Positions 8,149 through 14,851 of a DNA stretch of 26,663 bases are shown piece after piece (position 1 is the stretch's first letter; each line of letters opens with the position of its first letter). The position numbers and the translations under genes are program-made. Source of the stretch: a virus; IMG/VR virus record IMGVR_UViG_3300028045_000081, positions 1 to 26,663 of that record, one strand, 5' to 3'. The notes beneath the pieces are model-generated. The model made no database searches, was not told the DNA's origin, and saw nothing but the letters and a program-made list of their open reading frames with translations.

Positions 8149-10035
8149 ATGGCTACTAACTATAGTCCTTCAATAGTTTCAAGAATTCAGGACAAAAGTG
8201 TTTCTGTAGTTCCAGTAGGAACAGGAAATGCAGGATTTGTATCTGGAGCGCAGTGGGGAGAAGCAAACAAGATCCTCACTATAAACAGTGAATCTGATTT
8301 AATCAGTAAAATTTCTGAACCAGTAGTAGGAATTAATGAATATACTTTCAATGCTATGGTATCTCATTTGAGTTACAGTGCTGGAATAAAATTTATTAGA
8401 GCTATTTCTGACACCAATAGTACTAAAAATTCAGTCGCATTTTTTGATGATGCTGGTGCATCACTTGCATGGTATAATGGTGCTGATCAAATTAGAAAAT
8501 TAAATGATGATAAAGATGAACCATCAGTAAGTTTTGTTACAGTTAGACTGACCCTAGACGCTGTTACCTCTTATGCTGTTGGTGATACTATTACTGGAGA
8601 TACTTCTGGTGCTAGTGCTGTTATCACAGGTATTGATACCACAAACAAATACGTTTATGTTGTTACTGTAACAAGTGGACCTTTTCAAGTAGAAGCTGTT
8701 GATACTGCTACAACAAATATCTCAGCTGTTGATAGTGTAACTCAGACACTTATGTTTTATGGAAAATATGCTGGAAGCCGTGGAAATGATATCAAAGTTG
8801 CTTTTACAGGAGCTACTGATTTTGCTACTGCTACTTATTCAGGAACAAGTCTTATTAAAGATGTGGTTGCTGAGAAACTTTCAATTACTTCTATTACTGC
8901 TACTGAACTTGCTATCTTAGTATTACTTGATGATGTTATAGTAGAGACTTTTGTTGTATCAACTGATTCAACTGCATTAACAGTTCAAGGATCACTTCCA
9001 TTGTTCATTGATAAGTATCTTGAAAACAATTCTAATTATATTGGTTCTGTTTCCGATTCAACTCTTATTGCTTCTTTTGATTGTGACGCTGTTGCAACTG
9101 CATTGACTGGTGGAGCAAGTGTTCAACCCGTACTTGCTGATCTTTATACAGCATACGATGTATTGATTGGTGATAGAAGAAATGAAATATACCTTATAGC
9201 AGATTGTCATGACCTCTCAGCTGAATCAGAATGGAATACTCTTATGGTTGCTCTTCAAACTAGAGTTGAAGCTTCTAGAAGACACTTTTTAATCGGAACT
9301 CTTCCTAAGGGTGCTATTGATGCTAGTAGTTTTGCTGTAACTGATATTGATGCACATGTTTCAGGATTAAATTCTAAATATGTTGCTATATATGATGAGC
9401 ATAAGCAAATTTATGATAAGTATAATAGAATTAAATATTTTATTCCAATGACTGGAGATGTACTTGGTATCCATGTTAAGACTTTTGAGAATTTTGGCGA
9501 ATGGGAAGCACCTTTTGGAAATGAAAAAGGATCACTTTCAGGCGTTGCTAAATTATATCATAATCTTCCACAAGGTGGCGGAAGTCCTGTATCAGCACTT
9601 TACAGAAATGGTATCAATAACATTATATACAAAGACGGAATTGGATTTGTAGTATGGGGACACAAAACAAGATACAACCCAGCAAGTTCTTTAGTAGACA
9701 TTGAAGCAGTTCATACACTTACAAAAGATCTTATTGCTATGGGTAATTTACTTGATAACTTTATTTCAAAACCAATCAATAATGGAACTTTCGCTCTTAT
9801 CAGAAATGCAATTGATAGAGGATATCTTGAAAGAAGAGCCAATGCAGGCGCTTATTACGGTGGAACAGAAGGATATCTGTTTGTAGTAGATGAATCAAAT
9901 AACACTGCTGCTGATGCACAAAACAAGACTCTCAATGTAGACTTCTTTGTTAAACCAGCAAAAGCAATTGACTTCGTTATTCTTACTGCTATCATAACAC
10001 CAACTGGAACTGAATTCAGTGAAATAAAGGAATAA
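8149..10035 (+). CDS. Contractile tail sheath protein (T4 gp18-like)
   Basis: 628 residues, close to T4 gp18 (659). The N-terminal YSPSIVSRIQDKS and the following VSGAQWGEANKI segment are typical of sheath starts, in which a short arm links to neighbouring subunits. The C-terminal third has the conserved sheath pattern: WGHKTRYNPASSL, then VHTLTKDL, GTFALIRNAIDRGYLERR, and a final beta segment with FFVKPAKAIDFVIL. The middle (about 130-290) is a variable Thr/Ser/Val-rich insertion, as expected for surface-exposed sheath domains. A strong AGGAG lies 9 nt before the ATG. The tube gene follows, the usual sheath-tube order. This is one of the safest calls in the window. Confidence 0.93.
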   Translation: MATNYSPSIVSRIQDKSVSVVPVGTGNAGFVSGAQWGEANKILTINSESDLISKISEPVVGINEYTFNAMVSHLSYSAGIKFIRAISDTNSTKNSVAFFDDAGASLAWYNGADQIRKLNDDKDEPSVSFVTVRLTLDAVTSYAVGDTITGDTSGASAVITGIDTTNKYVYVVTVTSGPFQVEAVDTATTNISAVDSVTQTLMFYGKYAGSRGNDIKVAFTGATDFATATYSGTSLIKDVVAEKLSITSITATELAILVLLDDVIVETFVVSTDSTALTVQGSLPLFIDKYLENNSNYIGSVSDSTLIASFDCDAVATALTGGASVQPVLADLYTAYDVLIGDRRNEIYLIADCHDLSAESEWNTLMVALQTRVEASRRHFLIGTLPKGAIDASSFAVTDIDAHVSGLNSKYVAIYDEHKQIYDKYNRIKYFIPMTGDVLGIHVKTFENFGEWEAPFGNEKGSLSGVAKLYHNLPQGGGSPVSALYRNGINNIIYKDGIGFVVWGHKTRYNPASSLVDIEAVHTLTKDLIAMGNLLDNFISKPINNGTFALIRNAIDRGYLERRANAGAYYGGTEGYLFVVDESNNTAADAQNKTLNVDFFVKPAKAIDFVILTAIITPTGTEFSEIKE

Positions 10036-10041
10036 TTTTTT

Positions 10042-10069
10042 AAGGGAGAGTTGAAATATACTCTCCTTT
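10042..10069 (+). other. Hairpin between sheath and tube genes
   Basis: AAGGGAGAG (10042-10050) pairs with CTCTCCTTT (10061-10069) as a 9-bp stem with one G-U pair and a 10-nt loop. There is no T-run after it, so it is probably not a strong terminator on this strand; it might stabilise the 3' end of sheath mRNA. Its right arm runs into the TATAAATAA motif. Confidence 0.5.
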
Positions 10070-10077
10070 ATAAATAA
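10069..10077 (+). promoter_or_regulatory. T4-type late promoter (TATAAATAA)
   Basis: Exact TATAAATAA 29 nt before the tail-tube ATG, allowing tube protein to be transcribed separately from sheath. Confidence 0.62.
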
Positions 10078-10106
10078 TAATATAATAATTATGGAGTAAA
10101 AATAAA

Positions 10107-10628
10107 ATGGCTTTAGTAAATGAATATATAGCTAAACTGAAATCAACGGTTAATCCGAATCGTTTCAGAGCTAAGATAAATTTTCCATCTTTTTTGGAAA
10201 GTAATGACGCAAGTGACTTATCAGAATTCATGATTCAGTCAACAAGCGTTCCGTCAGTTGATATTGGTGTAATAGAAATACCGATTCATGGCGGAGAAAA
10301 ATTAAAAGTAGCCGGTGATAAAACTTATGCTGATTGGACAGCAACATTAATTTGTGATGTTGATTTCGTTCTTTATAGGAACTTTATGAAGTGGACCGAA
10401 TTTTTGAAGAGCACTGTGGCGGGAACCAAGGCAGCTGACTTTACATATAAAGTAGCTATCGAATTGACTCAACTTGACGGCGCTAATCAACCGATCCAAA
10501 CTTGGTCACTCATAGGAGCTTTTCCTATATCTATTGGTGAATTGAACATGTCTACTGAAGATACAGACAGTTACAGCACTTTTGATGTTACTTTTTCGTA
10601 TGATTTCTCGGTAACCCAATTAACCTAA
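10107..10628 (+). CDS. Tail tube protein (T4 gp19-like)
   Basis: 173 residues, against 163 for T4 gp19. The pattern matches the gp19 family: an N-terminal NRFRAKINFPSFL segment, the SEFMIQSTSVPSVDIGVIEI strand pair with the Pro-rich turn, a central DWTATLICDVDFVLYRNFMKW, and a C-terminal LIGAFPISIGELNMSTED followed by a final TFDVTFSYDFS strand. This protein would form hexameric rings inside the sheath. The position right after the sheath gene and before a terminator supports the call. Two more proteins with the same general fold occur at 13012 and 21829. Confidence 0.9.
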   Translation: MALVNEYIAKLKSTVNPNRFRAKINFPSFLESNDASDLSEFMIQSTSVPSVDIGVIEIPIHGGEKLKVAGDKTYADWTATLICDVDFVLYRNFMKWTEFLKSTVAGTKAADFTYKVAIELTQLDGANQPIQTWSLIGAFPISIGELNMSTEDTDSYSTFDVTFSYDFSVTQLT

Positions 10629-10655
10629 TATTGATTTTGATATGAATTTTTAATA

Positions 10656-10679
10656 GGCTCCTTCGGGAGTCTTTTTTTT
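10656..10679 (+). terminator. Rho-independent terminator after tail tube
   Basis: GGCTCC-TTCG-GGAGTC makes a 6-bp stem (one G-U) closed by the stable cUUCGg loop, followed by eight Ts. It ends the sheath/tube unit and meets the leftward genes ending at 10682, so it may stop transcription from both sides. Confidence 0.88.
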
Positions 10680-10681
10680 GG

Positions 10682-10894
10682 TTATTTTTTGATCATTATA
10701 TAGGTAAGAAGAATAATATCTTTAATTCTTTCTTCTGAATCGAATGTAAGAAGATTATCAGCCAATTTTAGATAGTCTTTAAGTGCTTTTAATTGCTTTG
10801 GGTCATCGAGATATATTCTAACCTTCATATTTTTTACAATCACTCCACCAATATTAAATTTCTTCTTTAAAAAATCTTTAAATTTATCGTTCAT
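10682..10894 (-). CDS. Small hypothetical protein
   Basis: 70 residues, Lys-rich, helical in prediction, with YLDDPKQLKALKDYLKLA as its most structured part. No cysteines, membrane segment or recognised motif. A GGAG site sits 6-7 nt before the ATG. It is the last gene of a leftward three-gene unit (11351 to 10682) that starts at the sigma70-type promoter 11390-11418 and ends at the shared UUCG hairpin. Function unknown; the promoter class suggests early expression. Confidence 0.6.
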   Translation of the reverse strand: MNDKFKDFLKKKFNIGGVIVKNMKVRIYLDDPKQLKALKDYLKLADNLLTFDSEERIKDIILLTYIMIKK

Positions 10895-10920
10895 TTATTT
10901 CTCCATTTTATATAGTGTAT

Positions 10921-11163
10921 CTATTTATTTATTTCATATTCCTCTTCGCTTATTTTTTTGTCATTATTCCAGTAAGATTTTTTCATGAGTTGACCATTAG
11001 AATAGTACAGCAAACGTTCTCCGTGTTTTTTGCCATTCTTCCAATAAGACTTTTCCATGAGTTGACCATCAGACCAATAGTATATGTATAGTCCTTTCCA
11101 CTTTATTCCTGATAACCAAATACTATATCCTCTAGTCATCTTCAATAGATTAAAACAGTTCAT
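10921..11163 (-). CDS. MNCF/MORN-repeat family protein A
   Basis: 80 residues. It starts with the family signature MNCFNLLKMTRG, then YSIWLSG, then two MORN_2/YwqK-like repeats (YYWSDGQLMEKSYWKNGKKH and YYSNGQLMKKSYWNNDKK), then the family C-terminal SEEEYE. Repeats of this sort fold as beta-hairpin ladders and occur in proteins annotated as YwqK-family antitoxins; what they bind here is unknown. The start overlaps the stop of the membrane-protein gene upstream (ATGA), so the two are coupled. It is one of eleven paralogues in the window. The family membership is certain; the function is not. Confidence 0.85.
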   Translation of the reverse strand: MNCFNLLKMTRGYSIWLSGIKWKGLYIYYWSDGQLMEKSYWKNGKKHGERLLYYSNGQLMKKSYWNNDKKISEEEYEINK

Positions 11164-11351
11164 TTCTTATCCTTTGGATCAGGTAGACCAATAATTCCAC
11201 ATATAATACCTACTACAGCAGCTCCAAAGCAGATAAGCTGCAATGGTTGTACTCCAATCATTCCCATAATAGTCATGTTAAGCAAGATAATAATAGCATT
11301 TGCTGTAATTAATATTTTAGGATTTGACAATTTTTTAATAATTTTACTCAT
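11160..11351 (-). CDS. Small two-segment membrane protein
   Basis: 63 residues, with hydrophobic segments at about 13-34 and 37-54 separated by a short polar turn, and a charged tail (PDPKDKK). The start at 11351 was preferred over 11381 because AAGGAG lies at a suitable distance upstream. It leads the leftward unit behind the TTGACA/TATACT promoter at 11390-11418. Its stop overlaps the ATG of MORN gene A, suggesting the two products are made together. Function unknown; a holin-like or superinfection-exclusion role would be a guess. Confidence 0.6.
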   Translation of the reverse strand: MSKIIKKLSNPKILITANAIIILLNMTIMGMIGVQPLQLICFGAAVVGIICGIIGLPDPKDKK

Positions 11352-11389
11352 AATACTTCTCCTTATAACAATTTTACTCATCTAATATA

Positions 11390-11418
11390 AGTATACTATA
11401 CAATTATATTAATGTCAA
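11390..11418 (-). promoter_or_regulatory. Sigma70-type promoter, TTGACA-17-TATACT
   Basis: Reading leftward, TTGACA (11413-11418) is separated by 17 bp from TATACT (11390-11395). It faces the membrane-protein/MORN A/70-aa unit and is divergent from the RuvC-like gene. Confidence 0.75.
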
Positions 11419-11459
11419 TAGAAAAAATAAATATTATTAAAGGAAGGGAGGAAGAAATA

Positions 11460-12104
11460 ATGGATTATGTAGTTTCAATTGATTGTTCAATAAATTCACC
11501 GGCAGTATGTGTATATGATATGGAGAATGATTTCTATCATTTATATTCATACACAGATAAGATACCAAAAAATTCAGTGATTAAATTTACAAAGGAAAAC
11601 TGTTCTATCTTTATAGAGAGAAAAATAAAAGAAGAAGACTATACAGATGATTTTACAAATACAACTAATAAAATACTAAAATTCATTGGTAGACATACAA
11701 CAAAAGAGTTTGTTATAGTATTAGAAGGCTACTCATATGGATCAAAAGGAAGATCTATATTTGATATTGCTGAACTCGGAGGAATATTAAAGTATAGACT
11801 TAAAGAAACTTTTAAAAATGCACATCTATTCATTGTTACTCCAAGTGAATGGAAAAAAGAAGTAGTAAAACATGGTAATGCTGATAAAGAAAAGATTGCT
11901 AATTATTTAATTGAGAATGATAATACATGGAGTTCAGTTCTAGATCATTTCTTGGAATTGGCCTTAGATGAAAAATTTGGAAAAAAGAGAGATCCAAGCA
12001 AGTTAAAAGATAAAATATATGAATCTCCTGTCAATGATGTAACGGATGCCTATTGTATATGTCAATACTTCTTAAATAAGCGTGCTCAGACTGTCTCAGA
12101 CTAA
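11460..12104 (+). CDS. RuvC-like Holliday junction resolvase / RNase H-fold nuclease
   Basis: 214 residues from the ATG at 11460, chosen because AGGAAGGGAGGA lies just upstream; the longer frame from 11412 has no such site. The RNase H-fold acidic residues are visible: D8 in VVSIDCS, E89 in IVLEGYSYG, and D193/D196 in VNDVTDAYC near the C-terminus. Between them is TPSEWKKEVVKHGNADKEKI, the segment that in RuvC-like proteins carries the P-x-x-K-K and G-N-A-D-K motif. RuvC-family enzymes cut four-way junctions; in phages they help resolve branched replicative DNA before packaging. It stands alone, divergent from the 11390 promoter and convergent with MORN gene B. The fold call is firm, the substrate less so. 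Confidence 0.78.
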   Translation: MDYVVSIDCSINSPAVCVYDMENDFYHLYSYTDKIPKNSVIKFTKENCSIFIERKIKEEDYTDDFTNTTNKILKFIGRHTTKEFVIVLEGYSYGSKGRSIFDIAELGGILKYRLKETFKNAHLFIVTPSEWKKEVVKHGNADKEKIANYLIENDNTWSSVLDHFLELALDEKFGKKRDPSKLKDKIYESPVNDVTDAYCICQYFLNKRAQTVSD

Positions 12105-12141
12105 CGAAACAATAAAACTGATAGCAGAGTATAGGTAAGGA

Positions 12142-12399
12142 CTATTCTACCCTATTTCCATCAATGTCGTATTGGATATAATCCTTAACTGAACCATTAG
12201 TATATATGCTAATTATAGAAAGTTGTCCGTTGTCATGATATACCACACAATTTCCGTGTTTATTTCCATCCTCCCAATAACATTTTTCATATAATTGGCC
12301 ATCATTATAATAATATATTAAACCTAGTCCTTCGTATTCTACTCCAGACAACCAAATATAGTCTCCTCTAGTCTTATTCAATACATCAAAACAGTTCAT
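12142..12399 (-). CDS. MNCF/MORN-repeat family protein B
   Basis: 85 residues: MNCFDVLNKTRGDYIWLSG head, one well-conserved repeat (IYYYNDGQLYEKCYWEDGNK), a second degenerate one (VVYHDNGQLSIISIYTNG) and a C-terminal end IDGNRVE that lacks the usual EEEY tail. GAGGAG precedes the ATG. It has its own promoter at 12427-12455 and is transcribed alone, toward the RuvC-like gene. The loss of the second-repeat EKSYW core suggests this copy is drifting from the rest. Confidence 0.82.
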   Translation of the reverse strand: MNCFDVLNKTRGDYIWLSGVEYEGLGLIYYYNDGQLYEKCYWEDGNKHGNCVVYHDNGQLSIISIYTNGSVKDYIQYDIDGNRVE

Positions 12400-12426
12400 A
12401 GTATCTCCTCATATTAAACTAATACT

Positions 12427-12455
12427 ATCATACTTGATAATTTCTATAATGTCAA
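12427..12455 (-). promoter_or_regulatory. Sigma70-type promoter, TTGACA-17-TATGAT
   Basis: Leftward TTGACA (12450-12455), 17-bp spacer, TATGAT (12427-12432), reading into MORN gene B. Divergent from the promoter of MORN gene C only 18 bp away. Confidence 0.75.
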
Positions 12456-12473
12456 TAGTTTTTAAGAAATAGT

Positions 12474-12502
12474 TTGACTTTATTAAAAATATGCTATATA
12501 CT
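12474..12502 (+). promoter_or_regulatory. Sigma70-type promoter, TTGACT-17-TATACT
   Basis: TTGACT (12474-12479), 17-bp spacer, TATACT (12497-12502), 33 nt before the ATG of MORN gene C. Confidence 0.75.
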
Positions 12503-12535
12503 TATATAGAGTTGATAAAATTTATGGAGTGGTTA

Positions 12536-12766
12536 ATGAATTGTTTTGAACTACTGAAAAGGACTTTACGAGAGGGTAATGGAATAATGTTATCTAGTCT
12601 TTATTTTTATTATCATCCTAATGGTCAACTATGGGAAAAATCTTATTGGGAGGATGGCAATAAACATGGTAAATATTTATTATGGTCTAAAAATGGTCAA
12701 CTATGGGAGAGGTCTTACTATAGGAATGGAAGAATATATGGGAAACGTTTAATATATAAACATTGA
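12536..12766 (+). CDS. MNCF/MORN-repeat family protein C
   Basis: 76 residues from the internal ATG at 12536, which has GGAG upstream and gives the family start MNCFELLKRT; the longer frame from 12491 would begin inside the promoter. Two repeats follow (YYHPNGQLWEKSYWEDGNKH and LWSKNGQLWERSYYRNGR). The protein ends abruptly in KRLIYKH without the EEEY tail. It is monocistronic behind its own sigma70-type promoter, and another such promoter overlaps its stop codon. Confidence 0.83.
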   Translation: MNCFELLKRTLREGNGIMLSSLYFYYHPNGQLWEKSYWEDGNKHGKYLLWSKNGQLWERSYYRNGRIYGKRLIYKH

Positions 12767-12791
12767 TATTATTAAAATTGTAGAGTATACT
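12763..12791 (+). promoter_or_regulatory. Sigma70-type promoter, TTGATA-17-TATACT
   Basis: TTGATA (12763-12768), 17-bp spacer, TATACT (12786-12791). It starts at the MORN C stop codon and serves the small HTH gene. Confidence 0.65.
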
Positions 12792-12825
12792 TTTAGTAGA
12801 TCATTTAAAATCAGGGGAGGAAAAC

Positions 12826-12978
12826 ATGTTAGACAGAATAAGAAAGAATTTTGGATCAGTATCGACATTAGCAAGACGATTGGACGTTAGTGGAGATGAA
12901 ATTTACTTGGCTATTGATGGTCATATGGAAAAGAGATCTTTACTCAAAAGAATATTAAGAGCTTTGAAAGATCTATAA
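12826..12978 (+). CDS. Small HTH-like DNA-binding protein
   Basis: 50 residues, with a strong GGGGAGG site 6 nt before the ATG and a sigma70-type promoter just upstream. The sequence FGSVSTLARRLDVSGDEIYL has the look of a Cro/XRE-type helix-turn-helix: a helix with ALA-like small residues, a turn around DVSGDE, then a recognition helix (EIYLAIDGH), followed by a basic C-terminal helix (RSLLKRILRALK). It is short enough to be just the DNA-binding domain. Its stop codon is embedded in the late-promoter motif of the next gene. It may regulate neighbouring early promoters, but the target is unknown. Confidence 0.6.
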   Translation: MLDRIRKNFGSVSTLARRLDVSGDEIYLAIDGHMEKRSLLKRILRALKDL

Positions 12979-12982
12979 ATAA
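12974..12982 (+). promoter_or_regulatory. T4-type late promoter (TATAAATAA)
   Basis: Exact TATAAATAA, 29 nt before the baseplate-gene ATG at 13012. The motif contains the stop codon of the preceding HTH gene. Confidence 0.6.
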
Positions 12983-13011
12983 AAGTAGTATAATACTTTA
13001 TGGAATAAATC

Positions 13012-13791
13012 ATGTCAGTAAAATTACAAAGAGAAACACAAGAATATATAGTTCCATTGGTTGAGAAGAGCTCCGAAGGAAGTAGAGTAAGCACAGGAGA
13101 ACTCCTCGGACAAGTAGCAGCTCTTGCTCTAACTGGTGCCGCTTCTGAATCAGTTGGTAGAACAAGAGAAGCATATATGAGAAACAATGCACAAAAGAAT
13201 GTGGATAAGCAGAATTACTATAATACTATCATTACAGACACACAAGGAGAAGATAGAACCATAGTAAATTATTTTTATGAAGCAACAGGCATACTAGACG
13301 AGAACGGAATCAACTTCGGAAATAATTGGTATATAGACTTCGGAAAGAATGAAACTTTAAAAGACGAGCAGATAAATATATTGAATGCATATACAACCGA
13401 AGTATCAATGCCTACAGTAGATATAGAAACAAATACAAATCCTCTTGGGTTTACTAAAAATGAAGATATATCAGGAATCAATTACGGAGATTTCTCAGTA
13501 ACTTTTATAATTGATAAGAAAAATCGTACTCATAGTGCTATAATGAATGTCATATCTGAGATGAAAAATAGAAAAAATGGTAGATATGGATATAAATCTA
13601 ACTATATGTTTAGATATATAGATGTAACCGTAAATGATTCTATCAATAATCCTGTACAACTATGGTCATTTGAAAACTGTATAATCAAATCAATATCTGA
13701 CTTGACATTAAATTATGGTGAGAGTGAAATGAAAACTTTCAGCTGTACATTTGGATATGATAGATTAAAAGGATTTAGCGGAATTTCTTAA
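13012..13791 (+). CDS. Tube-fold baseplate protein (T4 gp48/gp54-like)
   Basis: 259 residues. The C-terminal 150 residues carry a tail-tube-like strand pattern: AYTTEVSMPTVDIET, ISGINYGDFSVTFIIDKKNR, a helix (SAIMNVISEMKN), YMFRYIDVTV, and a terminal WSFENCIIKSISDLTLNYG then TFSCTFGYDRLK. This resembles the strand order of tube proteins such as gp19 and the tube initiators gp48 and gp54. The N-terminal 90 residues are an extra region with an Ala/Gly-rich helix (LLGQVAALALTGAASESVG). It most likely caps the baseplate and starts tube growth; an additional tube component is possible. Late promoter upstream; MORN gene D follows 20 nt after its stop. Confidence 0.65.
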   Translation: MSVKLQRETQEYIVPLVEKSSEGSRVSTGELLGQVAALALTGAASESVGRTREAYMRNNAQKNVDKQNYYNTIITDTQGEDRTIVNYFYEATGILDENGINFGNNWYIDFGKNETLKDEQINILNAYTTEVSMPTVDIETNTNPLGFTKNEDISGINYGDFSVTFIIDKKNRTHSAIMNVISEMKNRKNGRYGYKSNYMFRYIDVTVNDSINNPVQLWSFENCIIKSISDLTLNYGESEMKTFSCTFGYDRLKGFSGIS

Positions 13792-13811
13792 TGTTTTTGT
13801 GGAGGTCTAAT

Positions 13812-14150
13812 ATGAATTGTTTTGAATTATTAGAAAGAAAATATATTTTCTTAACCGATGGAGAAAAGGAAGCAACAGGAATCTGTATCGAATGGTTTCC
13901 TAATAATCAGATTAGATATAAAACATATCTAAACAATAATAAAAAGCATGGAACCACTTCAGTATTTAATAAGTGTGGAAGACTAATCGCCTGCTCTGAG
14001 TGGAAGAATGGAAGACGACACGGTAAATGTAATAGATGGTGGGGAAATGGTAATAAAAGAGAACATGGAGAATATATAAAAGGAAAAGCAGTAGGCGAAC
14101 ACATATTTTATTTCGAAGACGGATCTATCTGGACAAAAGAAGTTCATTAA
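13812..14150 (+). CDS. MNCF/MORN-repeat family protein D
   Basis: 112 residues from the ATG at 13812, which has GGAGG 6 nt upstream and gives the MNCFELLERK start. It is the most diverged copy: the WLSG segment becomes IFLTDGE, and the repeats (EWFPNNQIRYKTYLNNNKKH, then SVFNKCGRLIACSEWKNGRR, then RWWGNGNKREHGEYIKGKA) keep the G/N spacing but lose EKSYW. Unlike the others it has no sigma70-type promoter directly before it and lies 20 nt after the baseplate gene, so it may be expressed late by read-through. Confidence 0.75.
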   Translation: MNCFELLERKYIFLTDGEKEATGICIEWFPNNQIRYKTYLNNNKKHGTTSVFNKCGRLIACSEWKNGRRHGKCNRWWGNGNKREHGEYIKGKAVGEHIFYFEDGSIWTKEVH

Positions 14151-14167
14151 AAAATCAACAAAAACTC

Positions 14168-14196
14168 TTGACATTTAATTAAAAATATAGTATACT
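14168..14196 (+). promoter_or_regulatory. Sigma70-type promoter, TTGACA-17-TATACT
   Basis: TTGACA (14168-14173), 17-bp spacer, TATACT (14191-14196), 31 nt before the GTG of MORN gene E. Confidence 0.78.
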
Positions 14197-14227
14197 ATTA
14201 ATAGATAAATTTTATTAGAGGAATACC

Positions 14228-14638
14228 GTGAACTGTTTTAATGTGTTAGACAAGACCAGGAATTCAAGTATCACTATTAATTTAAGTAATAAAACTTGTG
14301 CTTGTATTGGATGGTGGGATAATAGATCACTGAAATACAAAACTTACTATAAGAATGAAAATAAATGGCCTATGTTCAATTGTGAGTTACACGGAACATA
14401 TTCCGTTTGGTATAGTGATGGTCAACTAAAAGAAAAGTCTTACTACATGAATGGTGGATTACATGGAGAAAGATTGGTATATTATTATACAGGTCAACTC
14501 ATGGAAAAATCTCATTGGAAGAATGGAAATCTACACGGAAAGTATTTGTGGTATCATGATAATGGTCAACTATGGAAAAAGTCTTATTGGAATAATGGCG
14601 AAGAAATCACTGAAGAGGAGTATAATGAATTGTTTTGA
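14228..14638 (+). CDS. MNCF/MORN-repeat family protein E
   Basis: 136 residues, starting at GTG (AGAGGA upstream) with MNCFNVLDKTR. After a longer variable head it has a degenerate unit (WWDNRSLKYKTYYKNENK) and three clear repeats: VWYSDGQLKEKSYYMNGGLH, VYYYTGQLMEKSHWKNGNLH and LWYHDNGQLWKKSYWNNGEE. It ends in the family tail ITEEEYNELF. The DNA of this tail, GAGGAGTATAATGAATTG, contains the ribosome-binding site and ATG of gene F in another frame, so E and F overlap by 14 nt and are translationally coupled. Confidence 0.85.
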   Translation: MNCFNVLDKTRNSSITINLSNKTCACIGWWDNRSLKYKTYYKNENKWPMFNCELHGTYSVWYSDGQLKEKSYYMNGGLHGERLVYYYTGQLMEKSHWKNGNLHGKYLWYHDNGQLWKKSYWNNGEEITEEEYNELF

Positions 14639-14816
14639 TACATTAAAAAAGACCAAAGGAGACTATATTTGGTTGTCGTTATCAGATGGAAGATCTCTTT
14701 GTATGTACTGGTACCATATTAACGATCAAATAACGGAAAAGACATACTTTTATCGTAATAACATAGTAAGTCAAACTGCGTGGGACTGTAACGGAGTTGT
14801 GACACATAAATTATAA
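14625..14816 (+). CDS. MNCF/MORN-repeat family protein F (short)
   Basis: 63 residues beginning MNCFDTLKKTKGDYIWLSLSDG, with one weak repeat (YWYHINDQITEKTYFYRNN) and no EEEY tail. The start at 14625 is fixed by the family signature and by GAGGAG inside the end of gene E. It appears to be a truncated or minimal copy produced by tandem duplication of E. Its end runs into the late promoter for the gp26-like gene. Confidence 0.75.
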   Translation: MNCFDTLKKTKGDYIWLSLSDGRSLCMYWYHINDQITEKTYFYRNNIVSQTAWDCNGVVTHKL

Positions 14817-14820
14817 ATAA
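14812..14820 (+). promoter_or_regulatory. T4-type late promoter (TATAAATAA)
   Basis: Exact TATAAATAA beginning in the last codons of MORN gene F and 31 nt before the gp26-like ATG. Confidence 0.6.
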
Positions 14821-14851
14821 TAACATAAAAGTCGTAGGAGGACAAAATCAA

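Noticed and set aside
14451-14816. 121-residue frame starting at 14451
   Set aside because: The first 58 codons are an out-of-frame reading of MORN gene E; the real start is the MNCF ATG at 14625.
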